Position numbers and translations under genes: made by a program
Notes under the pieces: generated by a model
The model's input: the letters and a program-made list of their open reading frames with translations, nothing else
The model's database searches: none
Told to the model about the DNA's origin: nothing
Part shown: piece after piece, positions 19,107 through 28,853 of the stretch
Layout: each line of letters begins with the position of its first letter
Position numbering within the stretch: position 1 is the first letter of the stretch
Source of the DNA: Lacrimispora defluvii
GTDB lineage: Bacteria > Bacillota > Clostridia > Lachnospirales > Lachnospiraceae
Assembly: GCA_013036995.1 (NCBI GenBank)
Contig: JAAOXG010000027.1
Coordinates: 1-64,000 of the forward strand
DNA length: 64,000 nt
Direction of reading: 5' to 3'

Positions 19107-19323
19107 ATTAATTCTATTCCTCTGTCACATTTACTTCAACGCTTTGTATGATAAACTTCGATGCTGTATTATCTTACATCAATTGTTCCGTTATTACAAT
19201 CCTGATATCATTTCTGCATTCCCCCCTTTTCTTTTATGCTACTATTCCTATCAGCCTCATATGATAAAATTATCCTGCATATTTAGATAAAATAAAAATA
19301 ATTCATATGTATCTAAAATGATA

Positions 19324-19353
19324 CTTGAGCTCAAGATAAATATATTGTATAAT
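19324..19353 (+). promoter_or_regulatory. Promoter of the arabinan cluster with overlapping palindrome
   Basis: TTGAGC (19325-19330) and a perfect TATAAT (19348-19353) lie 17 bases apart. A 12-base perfect palindrome CTTGAGCTCAAG (19324-19335) covers the -35 box, the position expected for a repressor operator. Confidence 0.7.
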
Positions 19354-19390
19354 ATACACAAAAACAGAAAGGGAGATCAAAGATAAATGT

Positions 19391-20359
19391 ATGAAAAGAC
19401 CAAACACATCAAATATCCAGTTTAACACCCCGTTTATACGTCAGCGTGCGGATCCGTTTATATGCAGACAGGAAGACGGAACGTATTATTTTACTGCCTC
19501 AGTACCTGAGTATGACAGAATTATTTTGCGCAGCGCAGATACGGTTATGGGGTTACAGACTGCAAGAGAGCATGTGATATGGTGCAGACACGAAAGTGGG
19601 GAGCAGAGCATTCACATATGGGCGCCGGAGATTCACTATCTAAATGGCAGCTGGTACATCTATTATGCTGCCGGAGAAAGAGAGAACAAGTGGAAGATCA
19701 GACCTTATGTGCTGCAGTGTACGGGTGCGGATCCTGTAAATGACAAGTGGAACGAGTTAGGCAGGATGCAGACATCAAAGGATGATCTCTTCACATTTCA
19801 GGATTTTTCTCTGGATGCAACTGTTTTTCAGCATGAGAAAGAATACTACATGGTCTGGGCAGAGAAGACGGGATCTGGCAGGAAGATATCCCATCTGTAT
19901 CTGTCTAAGATGGAGAATCCCTGGAAATTGACAGGGGAACATATCCTGTTGTCCACACCGGATTATGATTGGGAGAGAAGAGGATTCTGGGTAAATGAGG
20001 GACCGGCGGTTTTAAAGCATGACGGCCGGATTTATCTGACTTATTCCGCCAGTGATACGGGAAGGAATTACTGTATGGGCATGTTAACCCTGGATGAGTC
20101 AGGAGATGTGATGGATCCCCATGCATGGAAGAAATGCCAAAAGCCTGTTTTAGTAACGGATGAAACAAAACACATCTATGGACCCGGTCATAATTCTTTT
20201 GTAAAAGCAGAAGATAATGTCACTGATTATTGCATCTATCATGGGAGAGAGTATGGTGAAATAGATGGAAATCCTCTTTATGATCCCAACCGGCATACAA
20301 TGATCATGAAAGTGAAATGGAGTGAAGAAGGGGATCCAGTGTTTTCTTTTGGGGTGTAA
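19391..20359 (+). CDS. Cytoplasmic GH43-family glycosidase (arabinofuranosidase/xylosidase type)
   Basis: This 322-residue five-bladed beta-propeller enzyme of family GH43 has no signal peptide, so it acts on imported oligosaccharides. Family landmarks are Asp21 in RADPF (predicted base), the IWAPEIHYLNGSWYIYYAA stretch, an LDATVF motif with the pKa-modulating Asp, and Glu in VNEGPAVL as predicted acid. It lies directly after a strong promoter and immediately upstream of a sugar ABC importer, and the cluster also holds an arabinanase-like gene, so alpha-L-arabinofuranosidase action on short arabinans is the best guess; the exact specificity is open. GGGAGA lies about 15 bases before the ATG, a long spacing. 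Confidence 0.85.
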   Translation: MKRPNTSNIQFNTPFIRQRADPFICRQEDGTYYFTASVPEYDRIILRSADTVMGLQTAREHVIWCRHESGEQSIHIWAPEIHYLNGSWYIYYAAGERENKWKIRPYVLQCTGADPVNDKWNELGRMQTSKDDLFTFQDFSLDATVFQHEKEYYMVWAEKTGSGRKISHLYLSKMENPWKLTGEHILLSTPDYDWERRGFWVNEGPAVLKHDGRIYLTYSASDTGRNYCMGMLTLDESGDVMDPHAWKKCQKPVLVTDETKHIYGPGHNSFVKAEDNVTDYCIYHGREYGEIDGNPLYDPNRHTMIMKVKWSEEGDPVFSFGV

Positions 20360-20421
20360 TTTTTTGTCAAAATGTTTAGAAAAAACTAAAATAATTCAAT
20401 ATAATGTAAAGGAGAAACGAT

Positions 20422-21798
20422 ATGAAGCGTAATTTAACTGTTTTCCTGGCTGGAGCCGTAACGGTGGCTATGATCTTATCTGGATGCAGTACAAAAGCAG
20501 GAACAGATCCTAAAGCAAATACCGATGTACAGGAATCAGCATCAGAAGATAACAAAGAAGTGGTGAATACAGTTGGGCCGGATTCCGGTACACACCTTAA
20601 TATGTGGTCATTTGCTGAGCTGCATAATACATTTTACGCGGATATGGTGGAACGGTGGAATAAAGAAAACCCTGACCGACAGATTCAGGTAACCTTTACG
20701 ACTTATCCATTTTCCGATATGCATAATAAACTGATTATGGCATTACAGACCGGACAGGGAGCGCCGGATCTCTGTGATGTGGAGATCGGTCAGTTTCCAA
20801 ACTTTCTTCAGGGGGAGGTGCAGCTTTATCCATTAAACGATGCAATCAAGCCGTATCAGAATGATCTGGTACCTTCCAGATTAGATGTTTATTCAAAAGA
20901 TGGTAATTACTATGGCGCTCCTACCCATGTAGGAGCTACGGTTATGTATTACAATACGGAAATACTGGATCAGTATGGAATTGATTATACCAAAATCAAG
21001 ACATGGGATGATTACACCCAGGCCGGAAGAAAATTAAAAGAGGCGTCAGACGGAAAGGTGAAGCTGACCAGTGTGGATACTGGGGGCGTTGACTGGCTGA
21101 CTGTTGCGATGTCTGAATATGGGGAAGACTGGGCAGCTGGTAAGGACGGCACCCTGAATGTGGAGCTTGAATCTGTGAAAAATATGCTTACCATGCAGCA
21201 GGCCTGGTTAAAAGACGGGATTGCCATGGTCTCACCAGCTGGAATTGTGGATTTGGAAGAGGGGTTCCAGAATATCCTGGATGGTAATATTGCATCTTTT
21301 CCCAAGGCATTATGGTTTATGAGCCGCTTTGTTAATTATATGCCCGAGATGAAAGGGAAGATAGCTCTGGCCCCATTGCCGGTATTTAAAGAAGGTCAGA
21401 ACCGGTCTGTAGGAATTGGAGGGACAGGAACTGTGGTGACGAAACAGTCTTCAGATCCAAAGCTGGCAGCAGATTTTATTACATATGCAAAGTGCTCTTC
21501 AGAAGGGAGCCGCCAGATCTGGGAGCAGCTTGGATTTGATGTATGCAATACAGACTTATGGACGGATGCTTCAGTAACCAATGACTCATCCAATCAATAT
21601 ATCAGTTTTTTTAAGACAAATCCCTTTGATGTTCTAAATGAAGTTAAATCAGAAATCAATACCTTAAGTATTACAAAGATGACTCCTGCAATTAATGATT
21701 ATTTCTGTACAACTACCTTAAACCAGGTATTACAAGATGGTAAGGATGTGGATGAGGCTTTAAAGGAAGCCCAGGATTATCTGGAATTGGAGCAGTAG
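20422..21798 (+). CDS. Sugar ABC transporter substrate-binding lipoprotein (CUT1 type)
   Basis: This is a 458-residue extracytoplasmic binding protein. The N-terminus carries a lipoprotein signal with lipobox LSGCS, giving a membrane-anchored Cys at residue 22, followed by a Ser/Asp/Glu-rich linker and a family 1 solute-binding fold (LNMWSFAELHN, later RPFNALQ-like hinge segments). It captures oligosaccharides for the two permeases encoded next. Upstream AAGGAG fits the ATG. Given the flanking GH43 genes, arabino-oligosaccharides are the likely cargo. Confidence 0.92.
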   Translation: MKRNLTVFLAGAVTVAMILSGCSTKAGTDPKANTDVQESASEDNKEVVNTVGPDSGTHLNMWSFAELHNTFYADMVERWNKENPDRQIQVTFTTYPFSDMHNKLIMALQTGQGAPDLCDVEIGQFPNFLQGEVQLYPLNDAIKPYQNDLVPSRLDVYSKDGNYYGAPTHVGATVMYYNTEILDQYGIDYTKIKTWDDYTQAGRKLKEASDGKVKLTSVDTGGVDWLTVAMSEYGEDWAAGKDGTLNVELESVKNMLTMQQAWLKDGIAMVSPAGIVDLEEGFQNILDGNIASFPKALWFMSRFVNYMPEMKGKIALAPLPVFKEGQNRSVGIGGTGTVVTKQSSDPKLAADFITYAKCSSEGSRQIWEQLGFDVCNTDLWTDASVTNDSSNQYISFFKTNPFDVLNEVKSEINTLSITKMTPAINDYFCTTTLNQVLQDGKDVDEALKEAQDYLELEQ

Positions 21799-21830
21799 CT
21801 CTGTGCTGCTTTACCATTGGAGGGGGTTGA

Positions 21831-22727
21831 ATGAAAATAAAACGGATTTTCTATTCGCAAAAAGCAGCTCCATTTTTATTTGTGCTGCCATTTTTATTGA
21901 GTTTTACTGTGTTTTGGATCTATCCTCTGTTCAGCACGGTTAAAATGAGTTTTCAGAGTATTCTTCCGGGTCAGATAGAATGGATCGGTCTTACCAATTA
22001 TGAGAAATTGTTAAAAGATACCACGTTTCACACAGCAATCAGAAACAGTCTTACCTATATGTTTTTTTCTATTGCATTGCTGATTCCATTTCCAATGTTG
22101 TTTGCTGTTTTAATGGACAGCAATCTGGTAAAGGCAAAAGGATTATGGAAAGGGGCATTATATTTACCAGCCCTGACATCTGTGGTGATTTCAGGTACTT
22201 TATTCCGCCTGATGTTTTCCGAACTTCCGACGGGTCAGATGAATGTCTTTTTAAACATTCTGGGAAAGGCACCCATTCCATGGCTCAAAGAGAAAGGATT
22301 CGCCATGTGCGCGCTTTTAACCCTTTGCTGCTGGAGGTGGACCGGCGTAAATATGCTGTATTTTCTGTCTGGTCTTAAAAGTATTGATACCACCCTGTAT
22401 GAATCAGCCTCTATAGACGGGGCATCAGCATGGAACAAATTCCGTTATATTACCATTCCTTTGCTGAGACCCACCACGGTCTACGTACTGACCATCAGTG
22501 TTTATGCCGGACTGTCCATGTTTTTGGAGAGCTTTATGCTGTGGGCAGGAAATTCTTCGCCGAAAAATATTGGGCTGACCATTGTGGGATATCTCTATAA
22601 AAGGGGAATTGAAAAGAATCAGATGGGATATGCCTCGGCTGTGGGTCTGACTCTCCTTGGAATGGCACTCATTATAAATGTGGTTCAGCTGATTCTTAAC
22701 GGAACTTTTAAAAAGGAGGAAAATTAA
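21831..22727 (+). CDS. Sugar ABC permease, MalF/LacF-like
   Basis: This 298-residue permease has six predicted transmembrane segments and the cytoplasmic EAA-type loop (YESASIDGASAWNKFRYITIPLL) that docks an ATPase. It forms a heterodimer with the product of the next gene, which begins two bases after its stop. No ATP-binding subunit is encoded nearby; CUT1 importers in Firmicutes commonly share an MsmX-type ATPase encoded elsewhere. Confidence 0.92.
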   Translation: MKIKRIFYSQKAAPFLFVLPFLLSFTVFWIYPLFSTVKMSFQSILPGQIEWIGLTNYEKLLKDTTFHTAIRNSLTYMFFSIALLIPFPMLFAVLMDSNLVKAKGLWKGALYLPALTSVVISGTLFRLMFSELPTGQMNVFLNILGKAPIPWLKEKGFAMCALLTLCCWRWTGVNMLYFLSGLKSIDTTLYESASIDGASAWNKFRYITIPLLRPTTVYVLTISVYAGLSMFLESFMLWAGNSSPKNIGLTIVGYLYKRGIEKNQMGYASAVGLTLLGMALIINVVQLILNGTFKKEEN

Positions 22728-22729
22728 TT

Positions 22730-23578
22730 ATGAATATTAATAAGAAAAAACTCCTTTCAGCAGTGTCAACGGCAGCCTTCGCATTCCTCAGCCTTTTGGT
22801 ACTGTTTCCTGTACTGGCAGGCTTTCTGGCTTCCTTTCGGCCAGGAAGAGAATTGATCCGCCGCGGACTCAGCATTAATCTGGATTTATCCACAATGTCA
22901 TTTAGCAATTACACCTATCTTTTTTCCTGGAACGCGGATTCAAAAAAGTATTTTATGTGGTTTAAAAACAGCATGGTACTGACTCTTCTTTCCGTAGTAC
23001 TGACGCTGATTATCTGCTATTTTGTAGCTTATGGACTGACCATGTATGACTATAGGCTGAAGAATGTGTTGTTCTTTCTGGTAATTGCAACCATGATGGT
23101 GCCGTTTGAAATTTTGATGCTGCCTCTGTACCAGGAGATGATCGATTTAAAACTGATTGATACCACTGCCGGCGTAATTCTTCCCGGGTTATGCAGTGCA
23201 TCTACCATCTTTTTCTTCCGTCAGTATATGGTTTCTCTGCCAAAGGAACTGCTGGATGCCGGAAGGATCGATGGAGCCACAGAGTTTGGAATCTGTGTGA
23301 AGATTATGCTGCCCTTAACCAAACCTGCATTTGCAGCCATGGGGATTTTATGTGCTATGGGATCATGGAATAATATGCTCTGGCCCATGATGGTTTACCG
23401 GAGCTCCCATCAATTTACGTTACCCATCGGTCTCAATACCCTGCTGACGCCTTACGGCAATAATTATGATTTATTAATTGCAGGATCTATGTTTGCCATA
23501 TTACCGGTATTGATCGTATTCTTATGTTTTCAGAACTATTTTATTGAAGGTATGACAGTCGGAGCAGTAAAGGGGTGA
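22730..23578 (+). CDS. Sugar ABC permease, MalG-like
   Basis: This 282-residue partner permease has six hydrophobic segments, with the EAA loop LLDAGRIDGATEFGICVKIMLPL near residue 177-199. The GGAGG ribosome site is inside the end of the preceding permease gene, so the two are translationally coupled. It ends four bases before the arabinanase-like gene, so importer and secreted enzyme are co-transcribed. Confidence 0.92.
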   Translation: MNINKKKLLSAVSTAAFAFLSLLVLFPVLAGFLASFRPGRELIRRGLSINLDLSTMSFSNYTYLFSWNADSKKYFMWFKNSMVLTLLSVVLTLIICYFVAYGLTMYDYRLKNVLFFLVIATMMVPFEILMLPLYQEMIDLKLIDTTAGVILPGLCSASTIFFFRQYMVSLPKELLDAGRIDGATEFGICVKIMLPLTKPAFAAMGILCAMGSWNNMLWPMMVYRSSHQFTLPIGLNTLLTPYGNNYDLLIAGSMFAILPVLIVFLCFQNYFIEGMTVGAVKG

Positions 23579-23582
23579 ATAA

Positions 23583-25205
23583 ATGAGCGATGGAAAAAAA
23601 CGTTTAAAAGCAGTTAAATATGGAGCTGCAGTTTTGGTTATGGTTCTGCTGGTATCCGGGGTAGTGGCTGCCTCGGCAGGGGGAAGAAGTAAATTACCTG
23701 ATCGGGTATCTGTCCACGATCCATCCATAGTGAAGGCCAGAAGCGGAGAATATTATATATTTGGTTCTCATTTGGCAGGTGCAAAATCAAAAGATCTGGT
23801 AAACTGGAGATCTCTGAGTGGAGATTATGAGAATGTTACCAATAACTGGCTTTTTGGAAATGTAAAAGAGAATCTGGCAGAATCTTTTCGCTGGGCAGGT
23901 TACGATGATGGGGACTGCTCAGGTGGGAAATATGCAGTATGGGCACCGGATGTGATCTGGAATCCCTATTATAAAAACGGTGACGGTACAAAAGGAGCAT
24001 ATATGATTTATTACAGCGCATCTTCCACATGGCGACGCTCCTGTATTGGTTATGCAGTATCAAAGGATATAGAAGGACCCTATACTTATGTCGGTACAGT
24101 TGTCTATTCCGGTTTTACGAAAAACGGAAAGCCAGACGGGAAAAGTCAAAGAAATACCCGGTGGGATACGGACGCCATACATATTAAAAAGCTGATTGAT
24201 TCCGGAAAATTGAAAGATGGATTAAACCCAAAGTGGTTTACTGGGGAAGAGTGGAATCACAACTATTGTCCAAACGCCATTGATCCGGCATTATTTTTTG
24301 ACAAACAGGGTCAAAGGCTCTATATGGTTTATGGTTCCTGGTCCGGCGGAATTTATTTGCTGGAACTGGACAGAGAGACAGGAGATGCAAAATACCCCGG
24401 AACAGATTTTCAGGATACAATAAGCGGAAATTAAGTTGACCGGTATTTTGGGATCCACCTTGCAGGAGGAAATCATCAGTCAGGAGAAGGACCCTATATT
24501 GTCTATGATGCAGACGCCGGATATTATTATTTATATGAGACTTATGGAGCGCTGACAGCCAATGGTGGATACAACATGCGTCTGTTTCGGTCAAAGGAGG
24601 TCACAGGACCATATCTGGATGCAGCAGGTAATAATTCGGCGGACAGTTACAGAAACAATGATTCCTATGGCATTAAGCTGATTGGAAATTATAAGTTAAC
24701 CGGAACCAGTGTGGGATACAAAGCAGCCGGTCACAACTCAGCATTAATTGACGAAGACGGACAGCATTATCTGATTTACCATCAGAGATTTGATCAGGGT
24801 ACCGAGTATCATGAAGTCCGGGTTCACCAGCAATTTCTTAATCAGAAGGGCTGGCCGGTGACGGCTGTATTTGAAAACCGGAATGAGACGGCGGGTCATT
24901 ACCGGAATAGTGAGATTACGGGCAGATATGAATTTATTAATCATGGATCGGATACCTCTCCCAGTCTTAGCAGCCCCCAATCCATTATTTTATTGAAAGA
25001 CGGGAAAATTGAAGGTGACAGGGAAGGAACGTGGGAAAAGACAAAAGGAGACCGGTATGATTACATCACCGTTAGAATGGATAATACGGAGTATCATGGC
25101 GTATTCTTTAAACAGCATAACGAAAAAATGGATTCAGAGCAGGTGATGACTTTTACTGCCATCGGGGATAATAACACCAGTATATGGGCGAGCAAGGTGA
25201 AGTGA
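23583..25205 (+). pseudogene. Endo-arabinanase-like GH43 interrupted by one in-frame stop
   Basis: A single frame of 540 codons encodes a complete extracellular GH43 (endo-1,5-alpha-L-arabinanase type) apart from a TAA at 24432-24434 (codon 284). An N-terminal signal/anchor (about 11-32) precedes the propeller: Asp46 in VHDPS (base), Asp234 in AIDPALFF (pKa modulator) lie before the stop, while the predicted acid Glu302 in SGEGPY lies after it. Both sides read well: GN, stop, VDRYFGIHLAGGNHQSGEGPY. The upstream fragment (23583-24434) would therefore lack the acid residue and the later blades; a downstream restart at 24576 lacks the front half. It is most simply a recent point nonsense mutation (for example AAA or GAA to TAA) or a sequencing error. 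Confidence 0.85.
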
Positions 25206-25230
25206 GCCGTTTGGTTCATTAAAAACAGTA

Positions 25231-25259
25231 TTGTATGAAAACAAGAATTCATGTATGAT
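25231..25259 (+). promoter_or_regulatory. Promoter of the ArsR-type regulator gene
   Basis: TTGTAT (25231-25236) and TATGAT (25254-25259) are separated by 17 bases, about 60 bases before the regulator start, so the regulator can be expressed apart from the arabinan operon. Confidence 0.6.
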
Positions 25260-25321
25260 GATAGTTAGAATAAAGAGAAGGTTTTCATAGTATACTGCCC
25301 ACCTGGGTGAAAGGATTTGCC

Positions 25322-26260
25322 ATGCTGCATATTAAGAGTGTTGAGGAAGGGCTGAAGATTTTTGTGGCTCTGGGATCGGAATTAAGAATTAATATTATAA
25401 AGCTTCTAATTGAGCACACCGAGTTGAATATGAATGAGCTGGCATCCAGTTTAGGGGTGACCAATGGGGCTTTGACCAGTCATATTAAGAAACTGGAAGA
25501 TTGTGGCCTGATTTGTGTGATTTCAGAGCACAATGGTCACGGGAACCAGAAAATATGCCGTGTCAATGTGGATAAACTGTTGGTTGATATTGCTCCAAAA
25601 CAAAGTGACGATGGGAAAAACACCTATACCACGGATATTAAAGTGGGATATTTTACGGATTATGAGGTTCTGCCCACATGCGGTCTGGCCAGCAGCCAGG
25701 CAATTATTGGAGAGGTAGACGATCCCCGCTATTTTGCCCACCCGGACCGGTATCAGGCTGACATTGTCTGGTTTACCAAAGGATACGTAGAATATGTAAT
25801 TCCTAATCTGCTGCCTCCTCTTCAAAAAATTGATCAGATTACATTTTCAGTGGAAATCGGGAGTGAAGCGCCCGGAATTAACAATGACTGGCCTTCCGAT
25901 ATTACCATCAGCATCAACAATGTAGAACTGGGAACGTGGACCAGTCCCGGGGATTTCGGTGATGTTCCCGGAATTTTCACACCGGACTGGTGGTTCCCCA
26001 ACTGGAATCAATATGGTCTGCTTAAGATGATTGTAGTTAATCAATATGGAACCTTTATTGATGGTTTAAAGATATCTTCCGTTACCATTGATGATTTTAA
26101 ACTGGATAAACGCAGCCCCATCAAATTAAAATTCCAGGTAAAGGAAGATGCAGTAAATGCAGGCGGTTTAACTATATTTGGAAGCAGCTTCGGTAACTAT
26201 AACCAGGACATTAAAGTCCGGGTTCACTATAGCCCTGTAAAAGGAAAACGCGAAGATTAA
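25322..26260 (+). CDS. ArsR-type winged-helix regulator with large C-terminal domain
   Basis: This 312-residue protein has an N-terminal ArsR-like winged helix (about 5-85: ELRINIIKLLIEHTELNMNELASSLGVTNGALTSHIKKLEDCGLI). The rest, about 210 residues rich in Trp, Asn, Gly and beta-strand patterns (GIFTPDWWFPNWNQYG, WPSDITISINNVELGTW), looks like a beta-sandwich carbohydrate-recognition-like domain, not the short metal-binding tail of classical ArsR proteins. The ATG at 25322 has AAAGGA at good spacing; a GTG at 25307 overlaps that site and is disfavoured. Placed after the GH43/ABC cluster, it probably senses a sugar and controls it; the palindrome at 19324 is a candidate site. Confidence 0.8.
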   Translation: MLHIKSVEEGLKIFVALGSELRINIIKLLIEHTELNMNELASSLGVTNGALTSHIKKLEDCGLICVISEHNGHGNQKICRVNVDKLLVDIAPKQSDDGKNTYTTDIKVGYFTDYEVLPTCGLASSQAIIGEVDDPRYFAHPDRYQADIVWFTKGYVEYVIPNLLPPLQKIDQITFSVEIGSEAPGINNDWPSDITISINNVELGTWTSPGDFGDVPGIFTPDWWFPNWNQYGLLKMIVVNQYGTFIDGLKISSVTIDDFKLDKRSPIKLKFQVKEDAVNAGGLTIFGSSFGNYNQDIKVRVHYSPVKGKRED

Positions 26261-26274
26261 TATAGGGAATGTAA

Positions 26275-26326
26275 AAAATACCGGGAAATGATTGTTTTAA
26301 GGATATCATTTCCCGGTATTTTTTAT
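26275..26326. terminator. Bidirectional terminator
   Basis: AAAATACCGGGAAATGAT pairs perfectly with ATCATTTCCCGGTATTTT (18 bp) around a 12-base loop and is followed by TTTATTT. It serves the convergent ArsR-type and PocR-MCP genes. Confidence 0.9.
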
Positions 26327-27369
26327 TTCGCATTCGCCATTTTATTTAATTCATTGGTTAAAGCTAAAAGCTCTTCAATACTTGCAGTCGTTTCCTCAAT
26401 TCCTGATGATTGCTGTTCCGTATTTTTCATGGTTGAATTGGAAAACTGCAGTGTCTTTGTGATTGATTTCTGTACGTCCTCGGTCAGCTGTACCACCTTC
26501 GTTGCAGTATCTTTTGAATTCTGGGAAAGCTTTTGTATCTCTGTGGCAACCACTGCAAAGCCTTTACCAGCCTCACCGGCCCGGGCAGCCTCAATGGAAG
26601 CGTTAAGTCCTAACAGCTTGGTCTGATCTGCGATGCTCTTAATTGAGTTGAGAATAACGTTTATCTGTTCGGATATCTGTTTAACGTTTAAAATTTCTTT
26701 GTTCAGTTCATTCTGATTTTCATTGACCTGTATGGAGGAGGAAGCAAGCTCTTCCATGGTTGCCTCAATCACGGTAAACTGATCTACCAGATCCTTGCTC
26801 ATTGATTTTAACTTGTATTTCTGATAGCCGATCTGGGAAAGGGAGTTAGCAACGATAAAAAGTACTTCAGCAGCTGCCTGTATGCTTTTCTCTGAGGTAA
26901 TCTTCACTTCATGAAGCGCATTTATGTATTGATCTTCATTGACTCCGATTTCTCTTGCTACCCGACGGAATTCATCTTCATTTGGCTTGTTGCTTAAAAT
27001 CTGCCCGCCTAGAATCGTACCGATTAATTCCCCTTCCACCATGATAGGAGCTGCAAAATCGATCAGACCTGAATGGCATTTAAAAATATAGGGCCTTCCG
27101 GTTCTGGCTGCTTCCTGGCCGCCTCTTTTATGGGAGGCAGCACACCGGTCGTCTCCGGTTTTTGTTGAATGGGTGTAATTCGCGCAGATTCTGGTATAGG
27201 AACTTGGATTTGTAACAGGATTTCCCTCCCGGTCCACCGCAACGCTGGCCAGATTCATACTAACTGCAAAATTATCAAGGAATTTTTGCAGCAGACTGAT
27301 CTCCATTACATCTGAGAGATTGATTTCTGAGAGTGTTTTATAAACATTTTCCTCATGATTCATTTTCAT
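26323..27369 (-). CDS. Soluble chemoreceptor-like protein: PocR sensor domain plus MCP signalling domain
   Basis: This 348-residue protein has no transmembrane segment. Residues about 15-180 match a PocR-type ligand-binding domain ([24 protein letters not shown], then [28 protein letters not shown]), which includes several conserved Cys and His. A coiled-coil cytoplasmic MCP domain follows, with the hairpin tip [28 protein letters not shown]. The output half is shorter than in full-length receptors. It would bind a small metabolite in the cytosol and signal to CheA/CheW. GGAGGA precedes the ATG. Confidence 0.85.
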   Translation of the reverse strand: MKMNHEENVYKTLSEINLSDVMEISLLQKFLDNFAVSMNLASVAVDREGNPVTNPSSYTRICANYTHSTKTGDDRCAASHKRGGQEAARTGRPYIFKCHSGLIDFAAPIMVEGELIGTILGGQILSNKPNEDEFRRVAREIGVNEDQYINALHEVKITSEKSIQAAAEVLFIVANSLSQIGYQKYKLKSMSKDLVDQFTVIEATMEELASSSIQVNENQNELNKEILNVKQISEQINVILNSIKSIADQTKLLGLNASIEAARAGEAGKGFAVVATEIQKLSQNSKDTATKVVQLTEDVQKSITKTLQFSNSTMKNTEQQSSGIEETTASIEELLALTNELNKMANAK

Positions 27370-27558
27370 AACATGTCCTCCATAAATGTTGAATTTTGAT
27401 ACATTGTGTTGAAATATGTCGAATGATTTTACATAAATTTTACCACTTAAATCGCGATTTGTATATATAATTTAGGATTTTTTTATTGATTGTGGTTCTC
27501 ATTTGGAGAAATTGTATGGGGAATATATTTAATTTAACCTACTATTTTTATATGTATT

Positions 27559-27586
27559 TTGTACTTGATGTAAGTAATGGTATAAT
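27559..27586 (+). promoter_or_regulatory. Promoter of the VOC-family gene
   Basis: TTGTAC and a perfect TATAAT are separated by 16 bases, about 30 bases before the VOC gene start. Confidence 0.55.
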
Positions 27587-27616
27587 GAAATAAAAGAACG
27601 AAAAAGGAGTGAAAAT

Positions 27617-28093
27617 ATGAAACTGAAGAATGTACTCTTGACTGTAAAAGATATAGAAATATCCAAGACCTTCTATAAAGAGTTATTTGGTCTTTCTGTT
27701 GTAACGGATTTTGGAGAGAATGTGATTCTTACAGAGGGACTGGTTTTGCAGGAGAAATCTGCCTGGGAGAGTGGAGTTGGGAACGGGGTGAACTTTGGTG
27801 GACTTGACAGTGCTCTTTATTTTGAAGAAAATGATCTGGAACGTTTTCTTAGCAGGCTGGAGAATTCAAGCTATGCCATTGAATATCTGAATCCATGTTT
27901 TGAGCGGGACTGGGGACAGAAAACGGTCCGGATTTTTGATCCGGACCACCATATACTGGAGATAGGAGAAACTCAGTCTGGAGTGATAGCCAGACTGCTG
28001 GGTTCGGGTATGACTGCTGAGGAAACGTCCGCGAAAACCAGGCTTCCCATTTCTGTAATACTGGAGAAAGGCAATCATGGAAATAGCCGTTAA
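27617..28093 (+). CDS. VOC/glyoxalase-fold protein with C-terminal HTH-like tail
   Basis: This 158-residue protein has a VOC fold: KLKNVLLTVKDIEISKTFYKELFGL at the N-terminus and IFDPDHHILEIGE at residue about 104-116, the usual metal-ligand Glu region. VOC enzymes include glyoxalases, dioxygenases and antibiotic-binding proteins. The last 35 residues (ARLLGSGMTAEETSAKTRLP) look like a short helix-turn-helix and are not part of the minimal domain. AAAGGAG precedes the ATG. No substrate can be assigned. Confidence 0.75.
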   Translation: MKLKNVLLTVKDIEISKTFYKELFGLSVVTDFGENVILTEGLVLQEKSAWESGVGNGVNFGGLDSALYFEENDLERFLSRLENSSYAIEYLNPCFERDWGQKTVRIFDPDHHILEIGETQSGVIARLLGSGMTAEETSAKTRLPISVILEKGNHGNSR

Positions 28094-28098
28094 ACCAG

Positions 28099-28827
28099 TT
28101 ATTTCTGCTTTCCTTTTTTCCTTCGGGACAGATATACTTCTTTATTAAATGGTATAATGTAAGTACATTCATAATGGATCGCACAGATTTTACTGTATAC
28201 AAATATGGTTCCATCCTTTAGAACTCCGCGTGATGTTATTTCCATCGCCGGAGTTCCTTTTTTACAGCCCAACAATTCTGCTTCCTCTTTGGTCAGGGAA
28301 TTGGGTTGATAATTGGTCATGAAATGGGAGATCTGGTACTTGTTTTTTAATGCATGATTCTGTATGGAATCTTCAATAATTTCCCTGCTCAGTTCAGGAA
28401 ACAGACGACAGGGGATCCAGCCGGTTTCAATCTGGGTTATTTCATATCGGACAATGCGCAGTCGTTTGTATTCCCAAACTTCTTCGTTCTGGTTTAGATT
28501 AAAGATACTGACCAGCTTTGGGTCGGGAATTATCTTTTTTAAGTAGAGCATTTTAGACTGAAGCTCCTGATAGGGAACCTCAATCATGGAGTTATATACC
28601 AGAGGATTGCCCAGAGCCCGGGCCCGGACATAGATACCATCCCCCTGAATAACGGAGATCAGACCGATGCTTTCCAGGCGCTTTAAGGCTTTTTGTATGG
28701 TAAAACGGGACACCTGATAAGCAGATGCCAGATCTCTCTGGGTGGGAAGTTTGTTATTCCAGAACTTTTGCTGATATATTTTACTGACTAAATCAATTAC
28801 AATAAATTCTGTTTTTCTGGAGCTCAT
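28099..28827 (-). CDS. GntR-family regulator with UTRA effector domain
   Basis: This 242-residue regulator has an N-terminal winged helix (about 5-70: LPTQRDLASAYQVSRFTIQKALKRLESIGLI) and a C-terminal UTRA-type sensing domain (about 85-235) typical of the HutC subfamily. The start at 28827 is set by GGAGGTG; a longer in-frame version from 28899 would overlap the end of the upstream gene and has no site. It follows the enolase-superfamily gene on the same strand after 26 bases and probably regulates that gene and possibly the divergent PTS gene. Confidence 0.87.
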   Translation of the reverse strand: MSSRKTEFIVIDLVSKIYQQKFWNNKLPTQRDLASAYQVSRFTIQKALKRLESIGLISVIQGDGIYVRARALGNPLVYNSMIEVPYQELQSKMLYLKKIIPDPKLVSIFNLNQNEEVWEYKRLRIVRYEITQIETGWIPCRLFPELSREIIEDSIQNHALKNKYQISHFMTNYQPNSLTKEEAELLGCKKGTPAMEITSRGVLKDGTIFVYSKICAIHYECTYIIPFNKEVYLSRRKKGKQK

Positions 28828-28853
28828 AGTCACACCTCCATAGAGCGTGGTTA

